The position numbers and the translations under genes were made by a program. DNA of 64,000 nucleotides from the NCBI GenBank assembly GCA_050948825.1, contig JBMNEO010000003.1, positions 609,525 through 673,524 of the forward strand, written 5' to 3'. Under the pieces are notes generated by a model. That model did not search any database. It was not told where the DNA came from and saw only the letters and a program-made list of their open reading frames with translations. The DNA comes from DUQX01 sp050948825 (lineage in GTDB: Bacteria; Bacillota; Dethiobacteria; DTU022; UBA8154). Of the stretch, positions 35,246-44,099 are shown in pieces (the stretch's first letter is position 1; every line of letters begins with the position of its first letter).

Positions 35246-36343
35246 CTATACTTTAAAACGAAATAAAATAACTTCGCCATCTTTTATAGTATAATCCCTG
35301 CCTTCCAGCCTTACAATACCTTTTTCTTTCGCTGTGGTCAGTGAACCTGCGTTTAGCAGTTCTTCCCACCCGATAACCTCTGCCGCTATGAACCCCCTTT
35401 CCATATCGCTATGTATTTTACCGGCTGCTTTGCGGGCGTTAACTCCTCTTTCTACTGCCCAAGCCCTGGCTTCCTTGCCTTTAATGGTAAAAAAGGTAAT
35501 GAGACCCAAATAATCGTAACCTAATTTAATTAAGCGATCCAGTCCGGTCTCAGGAAGGCCAAACTCGTCCATAAATACTTTTCTTTCATCTTCTTCCATT
35601 TCCGCCAGCTCCTCCTCTAGAGAAGCGCAGATGCCGATCACCGGTGTTTGTGTTTGTTTTGCTATTTTTCGGATCAAACACACAGTTTCAGGTTCCTTTC
35701 CGGCAAGCTCATTTTCGTCTAAATTGACAACGTAGATCTCCGGTTTCATCGTTAATAGCTCCCATCCCTCAGCAATAGCTTTCTCCTCAGCGGAAAGAAG
35801 GAGGGAGCGAACGGCTTTCCCGCTATTAAGATGTGTATATATTTTTTCTACCAGGTTTTTTTCCAACTGTACTTCTGGAGAATTGCTTTTAGCGTTACGT
35901 AAAGCCTTTTCCAGCCTTTTTTCAAGAAATGCAATATCTGCCAGTATTAATTCTATGTTTATGATTTCAATGTCCCGCTGCGGATCAGGCTCCCCTGGCA
36001 GGTGGGGGACATCCGTTGCCTTAAAGCCCCTGATAACATGCAGGAGGAGGTCCATCTCCCTGATATGGGCTAAAAATCGGTTGCCCAGGCCTTCACCTTT
36101 GCCCGCGCCTTTAATCAACCCCGCAATGTCCACAATTGTTAATGTTGCCGGGGTAATCTTTTCTAATCCGGCCAGCTCAGCAACTTTATAAAGACGTTCA
36201 TCCCTTACTGGAATAACCCCTTTATTAGGTTCTACAGTTGAGAATGGATATTTTGCCCTTTCAACCGGCAGGTTTGATAGAGCTGTAAAAAGAGTAGATT
36301 TGCCAACGTTAGGCAAACCTACCAATCCACATTTAAATCCCAT
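35246..36343 (-). CDS. ychF: Redox-responsive ATPase/GTPase YchF
   Basis: OBG-like P-loop NTPase of 365 residues, which binds ribosomes and hydrolyses ATP. The P-loop LVGLPNVGKST is at residues 6-16, followed by the switch region TIVDIAGLIKGA and the helical insert. The modified G4 motif reads NLDE (VVNLDENE), typical of the ATP-preferring YchF type. The C-terminal TGS domain carries LITFFTIKGKEARAW and ends GEVILFRFKV. It starts within four bases of the end of the DUF951 gene, so they are co-transcribed, as in many Firmicutes. Confidence 0.95.
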   Translation of the reverse strand: MGFKCGLVGLPNVGKSTLFTALSNLPVERAKYPFSTVEPNKGVIPVRDERLYKVAELAGLEKITPATLTIVDIAGLIKGAGKGEGLGNRFLAHIREMDLLLHVIRGFKATDVPHLPGEPDPQRDIEIINIELILADIAFLEKRLEKALRNAKSNSPEVQLEKNLVEKIYTHLNSGKAVRSLLLSAEEKAIAEGWELLTMKPEIYVVNLDENELAGKEPETVCLIRKIAKQTQTPVIGICASLEEELAEMEEDERKVFMDEFGLPETGLDRLIKLGYDYLGLITFFTIKGKEARAWAVERGVNARKAAGKIHSDMERGFIAAEVIGWEELLNAGSLTTAKEKGIVRLEGRDYTIKDGEVILFRFKV

Positions 36344-36346
36344 GAT

Positions 36347-36550
36347 TTAATTACCCCCCATATTATCTTCAGGTTCCTGGACTACCTCCTTTACTTTACG
36401 CTCAAACCTTTGCCTTGGCAAGAGAACACTTCTGCCACATTTTACGCATTTTATGCGAAAATCCATACCTATTCTGATTATACGCCATAAATCCCCACCA
36501 CAAGGATGGCCCTTTCTCATCTTTACTATTTGTCCTACTTTATACATCAT
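36347..36550 (-). CDS. DUF951 family protein
   Basis: Small protein of 67 residues matching DUF951: a beta-rich N-terminus VGQIVKMRKGHPCGGDLWRI, then FRIKCVKCGRSVLLPRQRFE with a CxxC pair that may bind a metal. The family is common in Firmicutes directly upstream of ychF, as seen here with a gap of three bases. Function is unknown; nucleic acid binding has been suggested from the fold type only. A ribosome-binding site AAGGAGAA lies just before the ATG. Confidence 0.9.
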   Translation of the reverse strand: MMYKVGQIVKMRKGHPCGGDLWRIIRIGMDFRIKCVKCGRSVLLPRQRFERKVKEVVQEPEDNMGGN

Positions 36551-36624
36551 AGTTCTTCTCCTTAATAATTCTATTTAAGGCCTTCCCGAACCTTTGACAA
36601 CGCATTTTGTTATTAAATTATCAC

Positions 36625-37293
36625 TTATTCTGTATACACCTTTTTCTGCAAATAGGAATCAATTTCTTCAAAAACGCGCTCTATAAGATTTGAACCATTT
36701 GCTTTTTGAAACAATCCTTTTTGAACGTAATAATCAAGCAGCGGAGGTATCTGTCTATTATATATATTAATCCTTTCTTTTACCGTTTCAATTGTATCAT
36801 CACTTCTTTGCTGCAATTCTCCACTGCAATGATCGCAAATATTCCGGACTTTTGGTGGATTAAATTTTATATGATAGGTTGCGCCGCAATTACTGCAAAC
36901 TCTTCTTCCAGTCAGCCTGGAAATTATTTCATCTTCTTTTATATCAATAATAATGACCATGTTTATTTTCATCTTCAAATCTTCCAGGACTTCGTCCAAA
37001 GCTTCTGCCTGTTCAATCGTGCGCGGGAATCCATCAAGTATAACACCCGCAGCACAGTCTGCCTTTGATAATCTTTCTTTTACTATACCCAACACGATCT
37101 CATCCGGAACAAGCTCGCCTTTATCCATGTATGCTTTTGCTTTTATACCCATTTCTGTACCTTCTTTTACTGCATTACGAAAAATATCTCCCGTAGCAAT
37201 ATGGATTAAGCCGAATTCCTTGCATAATTTTTCCGCTTGAGTCCCCTTTCCAGCTCCAGGCGGTCCCATTAGAACTACAAACATATTTTTCAC
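36625..37293 (-). CDS. adk: Adenylate kinase
   Basis: Converts ATP and AMP to two ADP. 222 residues with P-loop GPPGAGKGTQ at about residues 10-19, the NMP-binding region ATGDIFRNAVKEG and the DGFPRTIEQAEAL motif. The lid carries a four-cysteine zinc site (CSNCGATYH and CDHC), the form usual in Gram-positives. In most Firmicutes adk sits in the ribosomal-protein operon beside secY and map. Here it stands near the origin in front of DUF951-ychF, so it may be a moved or second copy. No frameshift or missing key residue is seen. Confidence 0.95.
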   Translation of the reverse strand: MKNMFVVLMGPPGAGKGTQAEKLCKEFGLIHIATGDIFRNAVKEGTEMGIKAKAYMDKGELVPDEIVLGIVKERLSKADCAAGVILDGFPRTIEQAEALDEVLEDLKMKINMVIIIDIKEDEIISRLTGRRVCSNCGATYHIKFNPPKVRNICDHCSGELQQRSDDTIETVKERINIYNRQIPPLLDYYVQKGLFQKANGSNLIERVFEEIDSYLQKKVYTE

Positions 37294-37483
37294 TCCTCTA
37301 TAAATTCGGGTAAAAACGCTTTTGTTTTAAACCCCCAACCCCAATCTATTAGGCGGAATATTCTGCAAACATTACACAATTTATATTTTCTACAATAATA
37401 ATGCCTAGTATTCTCTTCTTAGATGAAAAAATCCTTCTTACTATACACATATTTCCCTAATTTTTGGTCATACTGAAAGAGTC

Positions 37484-38116
37484 ATGATCAAGCTTGAAAG
37501 GAAAGATTATTCAAAGATGTGCGCTTCAAGCTCAAATAAACTTGCCATTCCTTCTAATAACTCTTTAGTATCCATTGATCCTAAGGAAACTGGTTCATTG
37601 AATAGTTTTGCAGCTATTTTATTCTCATTCTTAGAAGAACTTAGAAATAAATACTCTCAACTGATTATACTTTGCATAGGAAGCGACCGCTCAACAGGAG
37701 ATTCTCTCGGCCCTCTTGTAGGCAGCATGCTCGCCGATCTTCAGCTTGACGGTATTCCGGTCTATGGAACTTTGGATAAACCCGTGCATGCCCTTAATAT
37801 CAAGGAGATCAAGGAATATATAGAGAATAATTATACATCCCCTGCAATTTTGGCAGTTGATGCATGTTTGGGGCAAAAACATATGGTAGGTCATCTTGAA
37901 GTCGGCAAAGGAAGTCTTTTACCAGGGGCTGCTGTAAAAAAAAGAATTCCCCCCGTAGGCAACTTATTTATCACCGGGATTGTAAACGTCGGGGGGTTTA
38001 TGGAACTTATGGTTCTTCAAAGCACCCGCCTCGGCGTCGTATTGCCGCTTGCACGGTTTATTGGTTGGGGTATATTTTTAGCCGCTTCTAATTGGGCTAT
38101 AAACAATAAATTTTAA
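37484..38116 (+). CDS. yyaC: Spore protease YyaC
   Basis: Protein of about 210 residues of the YyaC family, related to the germination protease GPR and to hydrogenase maturation proteases. The core IILCIGSDRSTGDSLGPLVG, the DACLGQ motif and the tail GFMELMVLQSTRLGVV are diagnostic. It is present only in spore-formers, which supports sporulation in this organism. The substrate is not known. The exact start is uncertain: an ATG at 37484 is used here, and ATG 37517 would also fit. It is the only plus-strand gene between 9.8 and 46 kb and runs convergent to parB; in Bacillus yyaC also neighbours spo0J. Confidence 0.9.
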   Translation: MIKLERKDYSKMCASSSNKLAIPSNNSLVSIDPKETGSLNSFAAILFSFLEELRNKYSQLIILCIGSDRSTGDSLGPLVGSMLADLQLDGIPVYGTLDKPVHALNIKEIKEYIENNYTSPAILAVDACLGQKHMVGHLEVGKGSLLPGAAVKKRIPPVGNLFITGIVNVGGFMELMVLQSTRLGVVLPLARFIGWGIFLAASNWAINNKF

Positions 38117-38124
38117 TGTTCAAT

Positions 38125-38160
38125 GTCTTTTCTATCTACTTAGTCTTTTCTATCTACTTA
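38125..38160. repeat. Tandem 18-base repeat, two copies
   Basis: The unit GTCTTTTCTATCTACTTA occurs twice without gap. A looser TTATTATTCTCTTA repeat follows. Both lie in the AT-rich convergent region between yyaC and parB, just left of parS. Confidence 0.85.
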
Positions 38161-38311
38161 TTATTATTCTCTTAGTTTATTTCTTATTATTCTCTTTATT
38201 ATATTATTATTAATATATTTTAAAAAAGCTCTACCTTTAAATTAACGGCAATTCCTTACTGATAAAATTATACAATATATTGCCCCTCTTGGGCTTTCTT
38301 CTTTTGTCAAA

Positions 38312-38327
38312 TGTTTCACGTGAAACA
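38312..38327. promoter_or_regulatory. parS: parS chromosome partition site
   Basis: The 16-base palindrome TGTTTCACGTGAAACA matches the Firmicutes parS sequence bound by ParB/Spo0J, and lies 75 bases beyond the parB stop. It should nucleate ParB spreading and SMC loading close to the origin. I saw no second copy in the window. Confidence 0.95.
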
Positions 38328-38402
38328 TAACGAATAAATATTATTTAAACTAATCATGATCTTGAAAATGCTAACCTGAAATTTGCCTGCAAAATATATT
38401 TT

Positions 38403-39299
38403 TTACTCTCTTTCTTTGTCAAGCAGTAACGAAATTAAGCGCTCCAGGTCCTCATCACCATAATAAAAAAGAGTTACCCTGCCTTCACCGGCACCATTTT
38501 TAATGCTTACTTTTGTTCCATATGCCTTTCTTAAGCTATCCTCAAGATCTTTTATAAAGAATTCCTTAAGCTTTTTTTCTTTTTCTTTTTCTTTTATCTG
38601 CAGACCCTTATCTTCATCATTAATCTGTTTTTTATTTTTTTTCTTATATTCTTTAATCAAATCCTCTACTTGCCGGGCAGACATATTATTTTTGATAATT
38701 TTAACAGCATAATTAATTTGCTCCTCATCATTTTCTAATGCTAGCAGCGGTCTTGCCTGGCCAGCCGATAGCTCTCCTTGCACAAGGTAGTTTTTTACCT
38801 CATCGCATAGGGAAAGCAATCGGAGTGCATTTGCTATCGCAGAACGGCTTTTTCCTAATTTCCTACCTATTTCTTCCTGGCTTAAGGAAAATTCCTCGAC
38901 CAGCCTTTTATAAGCTGCGGCTTCCTCGATAGGATTCAAGTCTTCTCTTTGCAGATTTTCGACAAGTGTTATTTCCATCAGCTGATTTTTATCATAATCC
39001 TTTATCAGCGCAGGTATCGTTTCTAAACCAGCAATTTTTGCGGCCCTGAACCTTCTCTCCCCGGCCACAAGAATAAAATCATCCTTCCTTTTCTGCACTA
39101 TTATTGGTTGAATAACGCCATAAGTTCTAATAGTATCAGCGAGTTCTTCTAACTTTTCAATCTTAAATTCATTCCTGGGCTGTAATGGGTTTGGTTTTAT
39201 TTTTTCCACAGGTATTTCATTTATATTATCCTTAACTCCAGCAGTCTCATCCTTAGGTATTAAAGCTTCAAGTCCCTTTCCAAGTCGTTGCCTGTTCAT
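38403..39299 (-). CDS. parB: Chromosome partitioning protein ParB (Spo0J)
   Basis: DNA-binding CTPase of 298 residues that binds parS and acts with ParA in chromosome segregation. It has the N-terminal domain with PLQPRNEF and the CTP-binding GERRFRAAKIAGL, the ENLQREDLNPIEEA block, a helix-turn-helix (SQEEIGRKLGKSRSAIANALRLL) and a C-terminal dimerisation region. A lysine- and glutamate-rich low-complexity stretch (KKKNKKQINDEDKG) precedes the last domain. It overlaps parA by four bases, giving a coupled parA-parB pair. Confidence 0.95.
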   Translation of the reverse strand: MNRQRLGKGLEALIPKDETAGVKDNINEIPVEKIKPNPLQPRNEFKIEKLEELADTIRTYGVIQPIIVQKRKDDFILVAGERRFRAAKIAGLETIPALIKDYDKNQLMEITLVENLQREDLNPIEEAAAYKRLVEEFSLSQEEIGRKLGKSRSAIANALRLLSLCDEVKNYLVQGELSAGQARPLLALENDEEQINYAVKIIKNNMSARQVEDLIKEYKKKNKKQINDEDKGLQIKEKEKEKKLKEFFIKDLEDSLRKAYGTKVSIKNGAGEGRVTLFYYGDEDLERLISLLLDKERE

Positions 39300-40057
39300 A
39301 AGAATAAAACCTCCTCGGCTAATTTTTTATATACTTCTGCTCCTTTGCTGCGGGGGTCATAATCTATAATTGATTTTCCATAACTTGGCGCCTCACTAAG
39401 CCGGACATTTCGAGGAATGACTGTTTTAAACACAATCTCTCCAAAATATTTTTTTACTTCTTCTGCCACCTGGCTTGAAAGATTTGTCCTGGTATCAAAC
39501 ATGGTCAATAAAACCCCTCCTATCCTTAATCGGCTATTCAGGTGCTTTTTGACCAAGTTTATTGTATTCACAAGCTGTCCAAGTCCTTCCAGTGCATAAT
39601 ATTCGCACTGAATCGGAACCAGCACGCAGTCAGCTGCAGTTAAAGAATTAACCGTTAGCAGACCTAACGATGGAGGACAATCAATGATAATATAATCAAA
39701 TTTATCTCTTATAGTTTTGAGGATACTTTTTAATCTTACCTCCCGTGAAAGAGTTGGAACAAGTTCAATTTCAGCTCCTGCCAGCTGTATAGTAGCCGGA
39801 ATAACAGAAAGATTGTCTATACTACAGCTATATAGGACCTTTTCAACAGGAAGATCGTTAATTAAAGCATCATATATACAGGTTTTTATTTTCTTTTTAT
39901 CGAGCCCAACCCCGCTTGTGGCATTGCCCTGTGGATCAATATCAATTAATAGAAGGTTCTTCCCCAGGTTTGCCAAACAAGCACTCAAATTTACGGCGGT
40001 GGTTGTTTTGCCTACCCCTCCTTTTTGATTAGTAACAGCAATAATCATAGCACTCAT
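39296..40057 (-). CDS. parA: Chromosome partitioning ATPase ParA (Soj)
   Basis: Walker-type ATPase of about 253 residues, partner of ParB; in Bacillus it also controls DnaA. The deviant Walker A motif KGGVGKTT with the signature lysine, IDIDPQGNAT and YIIIDCPPSLG are present. The frame opens at 40081, but GAGGTG at about 40062-40067 favours the ATG at 40057 (MSAMIIAVTNQKGG); a third ATG at 40048 is also possible. Co-transcribed with parB. A bidirectional-looking terminator at 40169-40207 separates it from noc. Confidence 0.94.
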   Translation of the reverse strand: MSAMIIAVTNQKGGVGKTTTAVNLSACLANLGKNLLLIDIDPQGNATSGVGLDKKKIKTCIYDALINDLPVEKVLYSCSIDNLSVIPATIQLAGAEIELVPTLSREVRLKSILKTIRDKFDYIIIDCPPSLGLLTVNSLTAADCVLVPIQCEYYALEGLGQLVNTINLVKKHLNSRLRIGGVLLTMFDTRTNLSSQVAEEVKKYFGEIVFKTVIPRNVRLSEAPSYGKSIIDYDPRSKGAEVYKKLAEEVLFL

Positions 40058-40168
40058 CATTTCACCTCTAATAACAAACAATAATAGTTAGCACGTCTTT
40101 ATATGAATTTACTATATTTATATATTCGAGGAAATGAATTTAGTTCCTTCAAAGAAAACAAATGGGTA

Positions 40169-40207
40169 TAACTAAAAATGCCGGATCTAATCCGGCATTT
40201 TTAGTTA
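40169..40207 (-). terminator. Intrinsic terminator between noc and parA
   Basis: Perfect 17-base arms (TAACTAAAAATGCCGGA and its complement) around a five-base loop TCTAA. The stem ends in T5 and A5 tracts, so it can act on either strand; by position it ends the noc transcript, whose stop is at 40246. Confidence 0.88.
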
Positions 40208-40245
40208 TTATGTAATAAATATATGCATAATATAACATTTTTTTA

Positions 40246-41106
40246 CTATTTTACGGCATATTCCTTATCTTTACTTTTTTTGGGCAACCTTATACGTATT
40301 TCCCAGTAATCCTTCATATCATTTTCTTCCACCAGCGGCTCCAAACCAGCTTTTCGAATAATGCTCACAGCCTGTCTTACTGTGTTTAAAAATATTCTTA
40401 AATCCCTTATTATAACCCTCCTTTGATGCTTTTTAGAATCCTCCGCCTCCCTGGGCCCCTTATTTAATTGCTGTACCAGTTCCTCGGCTTCTTTAACATT
40501 TAAATCCATATTGATTATTATTTCAACAGCTGCCTGTTGTTTCTTGGCTGAATCAAGTTTTAATAAAGCCCGTGCATGCCTTTCGGTGAGTTTTTCTTCC
40601 TGCAGGAGACTTTTAATATTATCCGGAAGTCTTAACAAACGCAATTTATTAGCGATGGTGGATTGGCTCTTCCCTAATCTTTGAGCTAGGACCTCCTGTG
40701 TCAGCTTAAATTCCTCAATCAATCTTTTATATCCATACGCTTCTTCTATAAAATTTAAATTTTCTCTTTGTAAATTTTCTATAAGCGCAACCGCAGCAAC
40801 AGAGCTGTCATTATAATCACGCAATAATGCAGGTATTTCACTCCATCCCAAAGATTGACAGGCCAGAAATCTGCGCTCCCCGGCTACTATCTGGTATTCA
40901 CTTTCATTCCCAGTAACTATAATAGGCTGTAGCAGTCCATAAGTTTTTATTGATTGTGCAAGTTCCTGTAATTTAATTTCCTCAATTGTTTTTCTTGGTT
41001 GATAAGGATTAACTTTAATTTTATCTATTTTTATAAGTCTTACTTCTTCTTTGCTTGTCCCCTCTTTATTGGAAAACCCTATCTTTTTACTCCAATTTTC
41101 ATTCAT
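40246..41106 (-). CDS. noc: Nucleoid occlusion protein Noc (ParB paralogue)
   Basis: ParB-like DNA-binding protein of about 286 residues. In Bacillus Noc binds its own sites and blocks division over the chromosome. It has NPYQPRKTI, the GERRFLACQSLGW CTP-binding motif, ENLQRENLNFIEEAYGYKRLIEEF and the helix-turn-helix LTQEVLAQRLGKSQSTIANKL. I chose ATG 41106 with GGGGTG five bases upstream over the GTG at 41112. Position between parA and rsmG is the normal place of noc. Distinguishing Noc from ParB rests on position and on the presence of a separate parAB pair; no Noc-type binding site was noticed. Confidence 0.88.
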   Translation of the reverse strand: MNENWSKKIGFSNKEGTSKEEVRLIKIDKIKVNPYQPRKTIEEIKLQELAQSIKTYGLLQPIIVTGNESEYQIVAGERRFLACQSLGWSEIPALLRDYNDSSVAAVALIENLQRENLNFIEEAYGYKRLIEEFKLTQEVLAQRLGKSQSTIANKLRLLRLPDNIKSLLQEEKLTERHARALLKLDSAKKQQAAVEIIINMDLNVKEAEELVQQLNKGPREAEDSKKHQRRVIIRDLRIFLNTVRQAVSIIRKAGLEPLVEENDMKDYWEIRIRLPKKSKDKEYAVK

Positions 41107-41207
41107 AAACACACCCCATTTTCGATGTTTATAAATTCATTATCATAAATAATATTAATTAATGTAATTATTCGACAAGAGGGAAATTATTCCTGCCTGG
41201 TAAAGAA

Positions 41208-41936
41208 TTATTTTTTTTCCAGCGGTCTTTTTTTCGGAATTCCTGCCTTCCGCGGGAATATCCTTTCAGACTTCATTGATTTTCTAAAAATCAATATCAC
41301 ACGCTCCTTATTGGATTTTGGCAATCGGTAGTAAATCTTATCAATAAGATTTCCTCCGCAACGCCTAATAATTTCTTCCGCTTTCTGTAATTCATCCAAA
41401 GCGTTCGGCCCTTTAAAGGCCCAAAAATAACCACCCTCCTTCACTAAAGGCAGGGCCAGCTCTGCAGCAACAGTTAGAGGTGCAAGCCCACGGGCAGCAA
41501 CCCAAGGATATCTTTCTCTTTCTTTGCCCCTTCCCAAATCCTCTGCCCTGATATGCATTAGAGTAATATCATTAAGCCCTATTTCTCTGATAAGAAGGTG
41601 CAAAAAATTAATTTTCTTTTGCGAAGCATCGACAATTGTCAGTTTTAAATCCGGCAAAAATATTTTCAAAGGTATACCGGGAAAACCTGCCCCGCTGCCA
41701 AGGTCCAATAACCTTTCCCCTGTTCTGTTTGCCGCTAGCCGAAAACCTATAAGAGGATCTAGAAAATGTTCTTCCAGAACATTTTCTGGAGAAATAATGC
41801 GCGTCAAATTATACTTATTATTCTCCTGGACCAGAAGCTGGTAGTATTTCATAAACAATGCAGCCGCCTGCTCATCCAAAGGAATACCTGATTTACTAAA
41901 TTCTTGTATAATATCATTAATCAATAACATATTCAT
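41208..41936 (-). CDS. rsmG: 16S rRNA (guanine-527-N7) methyltransferase RsmG
   Basis: Methylates G527 of 16S rRNA; loss of the enzyme gives low-level streptomycin resistance in other bacteria. 242 residues with the SAM-binding motif LLDLGSGAGFPGIPLKI and VAARGLAPL downstream. Length and position beside mnmE are standard. It begins eight bases after the mnmE stop and is probably in one transcript with it. The C-terminal tail is rich in lysine and arginine. Confidence 0.95.
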   Translation of the reverse strand: MNMLLINDIIQEFSKSGIPLDEQAAALFMKYYQLLVQENNKYNLTRIISPENVLEEHFLDPLIGFRLAANRTGERLLDLGSGAGFPGIPLKIFLPDLKLTIVDASQKKINFLHLLIREIGLNDITLMHIRAEDLGRGKERERYPWVAARGLAPLTVAAELALPLVKEGGYFWAFKGPNALDELQKAEEIIRRCGGNLIDKIYYRLPKSNKERVILIFRKSMKSERIFPRKAGIPKKRPLEKK

Positions 41937-41943
41937 ATTTATA

Positions 41944-43359
41944 CTATTTCCCTATACAGAATCTGCTAAAAATTAAATCCAAAATATCCTCACCAACGTT
42001 TTCACCAATAACCTCATTCAGTCTCTCAAGAGAGCCGCGCAGATCTATACTGATTATATCTAAGGGAAACCCGCTGTCCAGGGCTTTTATAGCCTCATGA
42101 ATATGAGCAGCAGCCTTTCTAATTAGTTCTTCCTGCCTGACTTCAAGAACAAGAGCACCTTCCCCACCGTAGATATCTCCTGCAAAAAACACCTCAATAA
42201 TCGCATTCTCCAGTTCTTCAAGACCCTTGCCATTTAATAAAGATATTTCAACCACTTTATCGCATTCGAAAATATTATTTATTTCACTTCCGGATATTTT
42301 TTTTAAAAGATCTATTTTATTAAGCAGTATAAATATTTTTTGCCCATTCTTTGCATTAAGTTTACTATAAACCCATTGATCTTCTTCTGTAATGCCACTG
42401 GAAGCGTCAAGCATAAATAAAAGCAAATCGGCTTCCTCTATGGCCTTTTCCGAAAAATCCATCCCCTTTTTTTCAACCAGATCCCCTTCTTTGCGGAAGC
42501 CGGCAGTATCAATAATTTTCAAGGGTACACCTTTTAAATTAACATAATCAATAAGCAGGTCCCTTGTAGTGCCGGGAATTTCTGTTACTATAGCTCTCTC
42601 TTCCTTTAAAAAATAATTATAAAGTGAAGATTTTCCAACATTCGGTTTACCTAAAATAACGGTTTTCAAACCATCCTGCAATATTTTACCTTGCTTTCTC
42701 TTCTGCAACAGTTTCAGCATTTTTTCATTTAAATTAACCAGCCTTTGGTAAATATCATAAAAAGAGCCACTTTCAAGATCCAGATCTTCATAGCTAAAAT
42801 CAACATTCACCTCAATTTCTGAAAGAATACTGGCCAGGTCATCGCGCATTTCCCGGACTTCCCCGGATAAATAACCTTGTAAACCGCTCATGGCTGCCTT
42901 TAAGCCTTTTTCAGTTTTAGCCCGGATAAGAGAAAGCACGCTTTCGGCCTGCACCAAATCAATTCTTCCGTTATAATAAGCCCTTTTTGTAAATTCTCCC
43001 GGTTCAGCAAGCCGAGCTCCCTTTTCCAAAACAATATTTAAGATATTTTTAAGGCAAACAATCCCCCCATGAGCGTTTATTTCTACAATATCTTCCCTGG
43101 TATAAGTATTAGGAGCCTTCATATAGCAAAAAAGTACTTCGTCTACCTTTCGTCTTTCTTCATCAATTATAAACCCGTGATAAAGCCTCCTTGTAAGCGG
43201 TCTAAATTCTTCTTTTTTGCTATCCTTATTCTTATTTAAAGCCGAAGGAACAAATATCTGCATACCGATAGCCAAAGACTCATTACCGCTTAAACGGATT
43301 ATGCCAATTCCCCCTTCTCCGGGAGGGGTCGAAATTGCTGCAATTGTATCGATATCCAT
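41944..43359 (-). CDS. mnmE: tRNA modification GTPase MnmE
   Basis: GTPase that, with MnmG, adds a carboxymethylaminomethyl group to the wobble uridine of certain tRNAs. 471 residues. An N-terminal folate-binding domain (ISTPPGEGGIGIIRLSG) is followed by helices and an inserted G domain with P-loop LGKPNVGKSSLYN (about 232-244), DTAGFR and NKIDLL, and the C-terminal FCIGK motif whose cysteine is catalytic. mnmG is not within the window. The terminator at 43419-43456 separates it from jag, so mnmE-rsmG should have their own promoter. Confidence 0.96.
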   Translation of the reverse strand: MDIDTIAAISTPPGEGGIGIIRLSGNESLAIGMQIFVPSALNKNKDSKKEEFRPLTRRLYHGFIIDEERRKVDEVLFCYMKAPNTYTREDIVEINAHGGIVCLKNILNIVLEKGARLAEPGEFTKRAYYNGRIDLVQAESVLSLIRAKTEKGLKAAMSGLQGYLSGEVREMRDDLASILSEIEVNVDFSYEDLDLESGSFYDIYQRLVNLNEKMLKLLQKRKQGKILQDGLKTVILGKPNVGKSSLYNYFLKEERAIVTEIPGTTRDLLIDYVNLKGVPLKIIDTAGFRKEGDLVEKKGMDFSEKAIEEADLLLFMLDASSGITEEDQWVYSKLNAKNGQKIFILLNKIDLLKKISGSEINNIFECDKVVEISLLNGKGLEELENAIIEVFFAGDIYGGEGALVLEVRQEELIRKAAAHIHEAIKALDSGFPLDIISIDLRGSLERLNEVIGENVGEDILDLIFSRFCIGK

Positions 43360-43418
43360 CTTAACACCGTCCCTTAATTGCCGTTGTTATTTTTAATATT
43401 TCTAAAGAATTCTCATAT

Positions 43419-43456
43419 AAAAAAAGCCGCATCGCCCAAAAAGTGGACTATGCGAC
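43419..43456 (-). terminator. Intrinsic terminator after jag
   Basis: Arms GCCGCATCGCCC (43426-43437) and GGACTATGCGAC (43445-43456), with G-T pairs and one mismatch; on the minus strand seven T follow. It ends the rpmH-rnpA-yidD-yidC-jag transcript. Confidence 0.82.
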
Positions 43457-43473
43457 CCCGGTTAAAATTAACA

Positions 43474-44097
43474 TCATCGAGGCGAAATAATAACTTTACG
43501 ATGAGGGTCATCTCCGTAACTATAAGTAACTACATTCTTGTTATTTTTTAAGGCAATATGAATAATACGTCTTTCCTGTGGCGTCATCGGTTCGAGAACA
43601 ACTTCCTTTTTCGTTCTCATTACCTTTGAAGCCAAATTTTTTGCCAGCTGCTCAAGTGTAACCTTTCTTTTTTCGCGATAATTCTCTATATCAATAATTA
43701 CTCTGCTTTCTGCTAATGCAAACTGTCTGTGTAATATTACATTCATAAGATACTGCAATGCATTAAGCGTACTTCCACGCTTTCCTATTAAAAGCCCCAA
43801 TTCTTTTCCACTGATATTAAAAAACAATTCCTCTTCACTTTCGCGTTCAACTATAACTTTTCCATTAAGCTTTATAATATGCAAAATATTTTCCAAAATT
43901 TCTTTTACATATTCTTCAGGTTCTTTAAGCACTGTTAACTTGATTTTGGCATTTTTTGAACTAAGAAACTTCAATAACCCCTGTGATGGTTCGTTTATTA
44001 TTTCCACTCTAACATTATTTTTTTTCACACCTAATTCTTTGATTCCTTCTTCCAAAGCTTCTTCAATGGTTTTAGCAGTTACTTCTAAAGTTTTCAC
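43474..44097 (-). CDS. jag: RNA-binding protein KhpB (Jag)
   Basis: Protein of 207 residues with three parts: an N-terminal Jag domain (KTLEVTAKTIEEALEEGIKELG), a KH domain with GLLIGKRGSTLNALQYL, and a C-terminal R3H domain with MTPQERRIIHIALKN. It binds RNA, and in streptococci works with KhpA in cell elongation and division. It follows yidC by two bases, the conserved arrangement. Cytoplasmic; no membrane segment. Confidence 0.94.
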   Translation of the reverse strand: MKTLEVTAKTIEEALEEGIKELGVKKNNVRVEIINEPSQGLLKFLSSKNAKIKLTVLKEPEEYVKEILENILHIIKLNGKVIVERESEEELFFNISGKELGLLIGKRGSTLNALQYLMNVILHRQFALAESRVIIDIENYREKRKVTLEQLAKNLASKVMRTKKEVVLEPMTPQERRIIHIALKNNKNVVTYSYGDDPHRKVIISPR

Positions 44098-44099
44098 TA

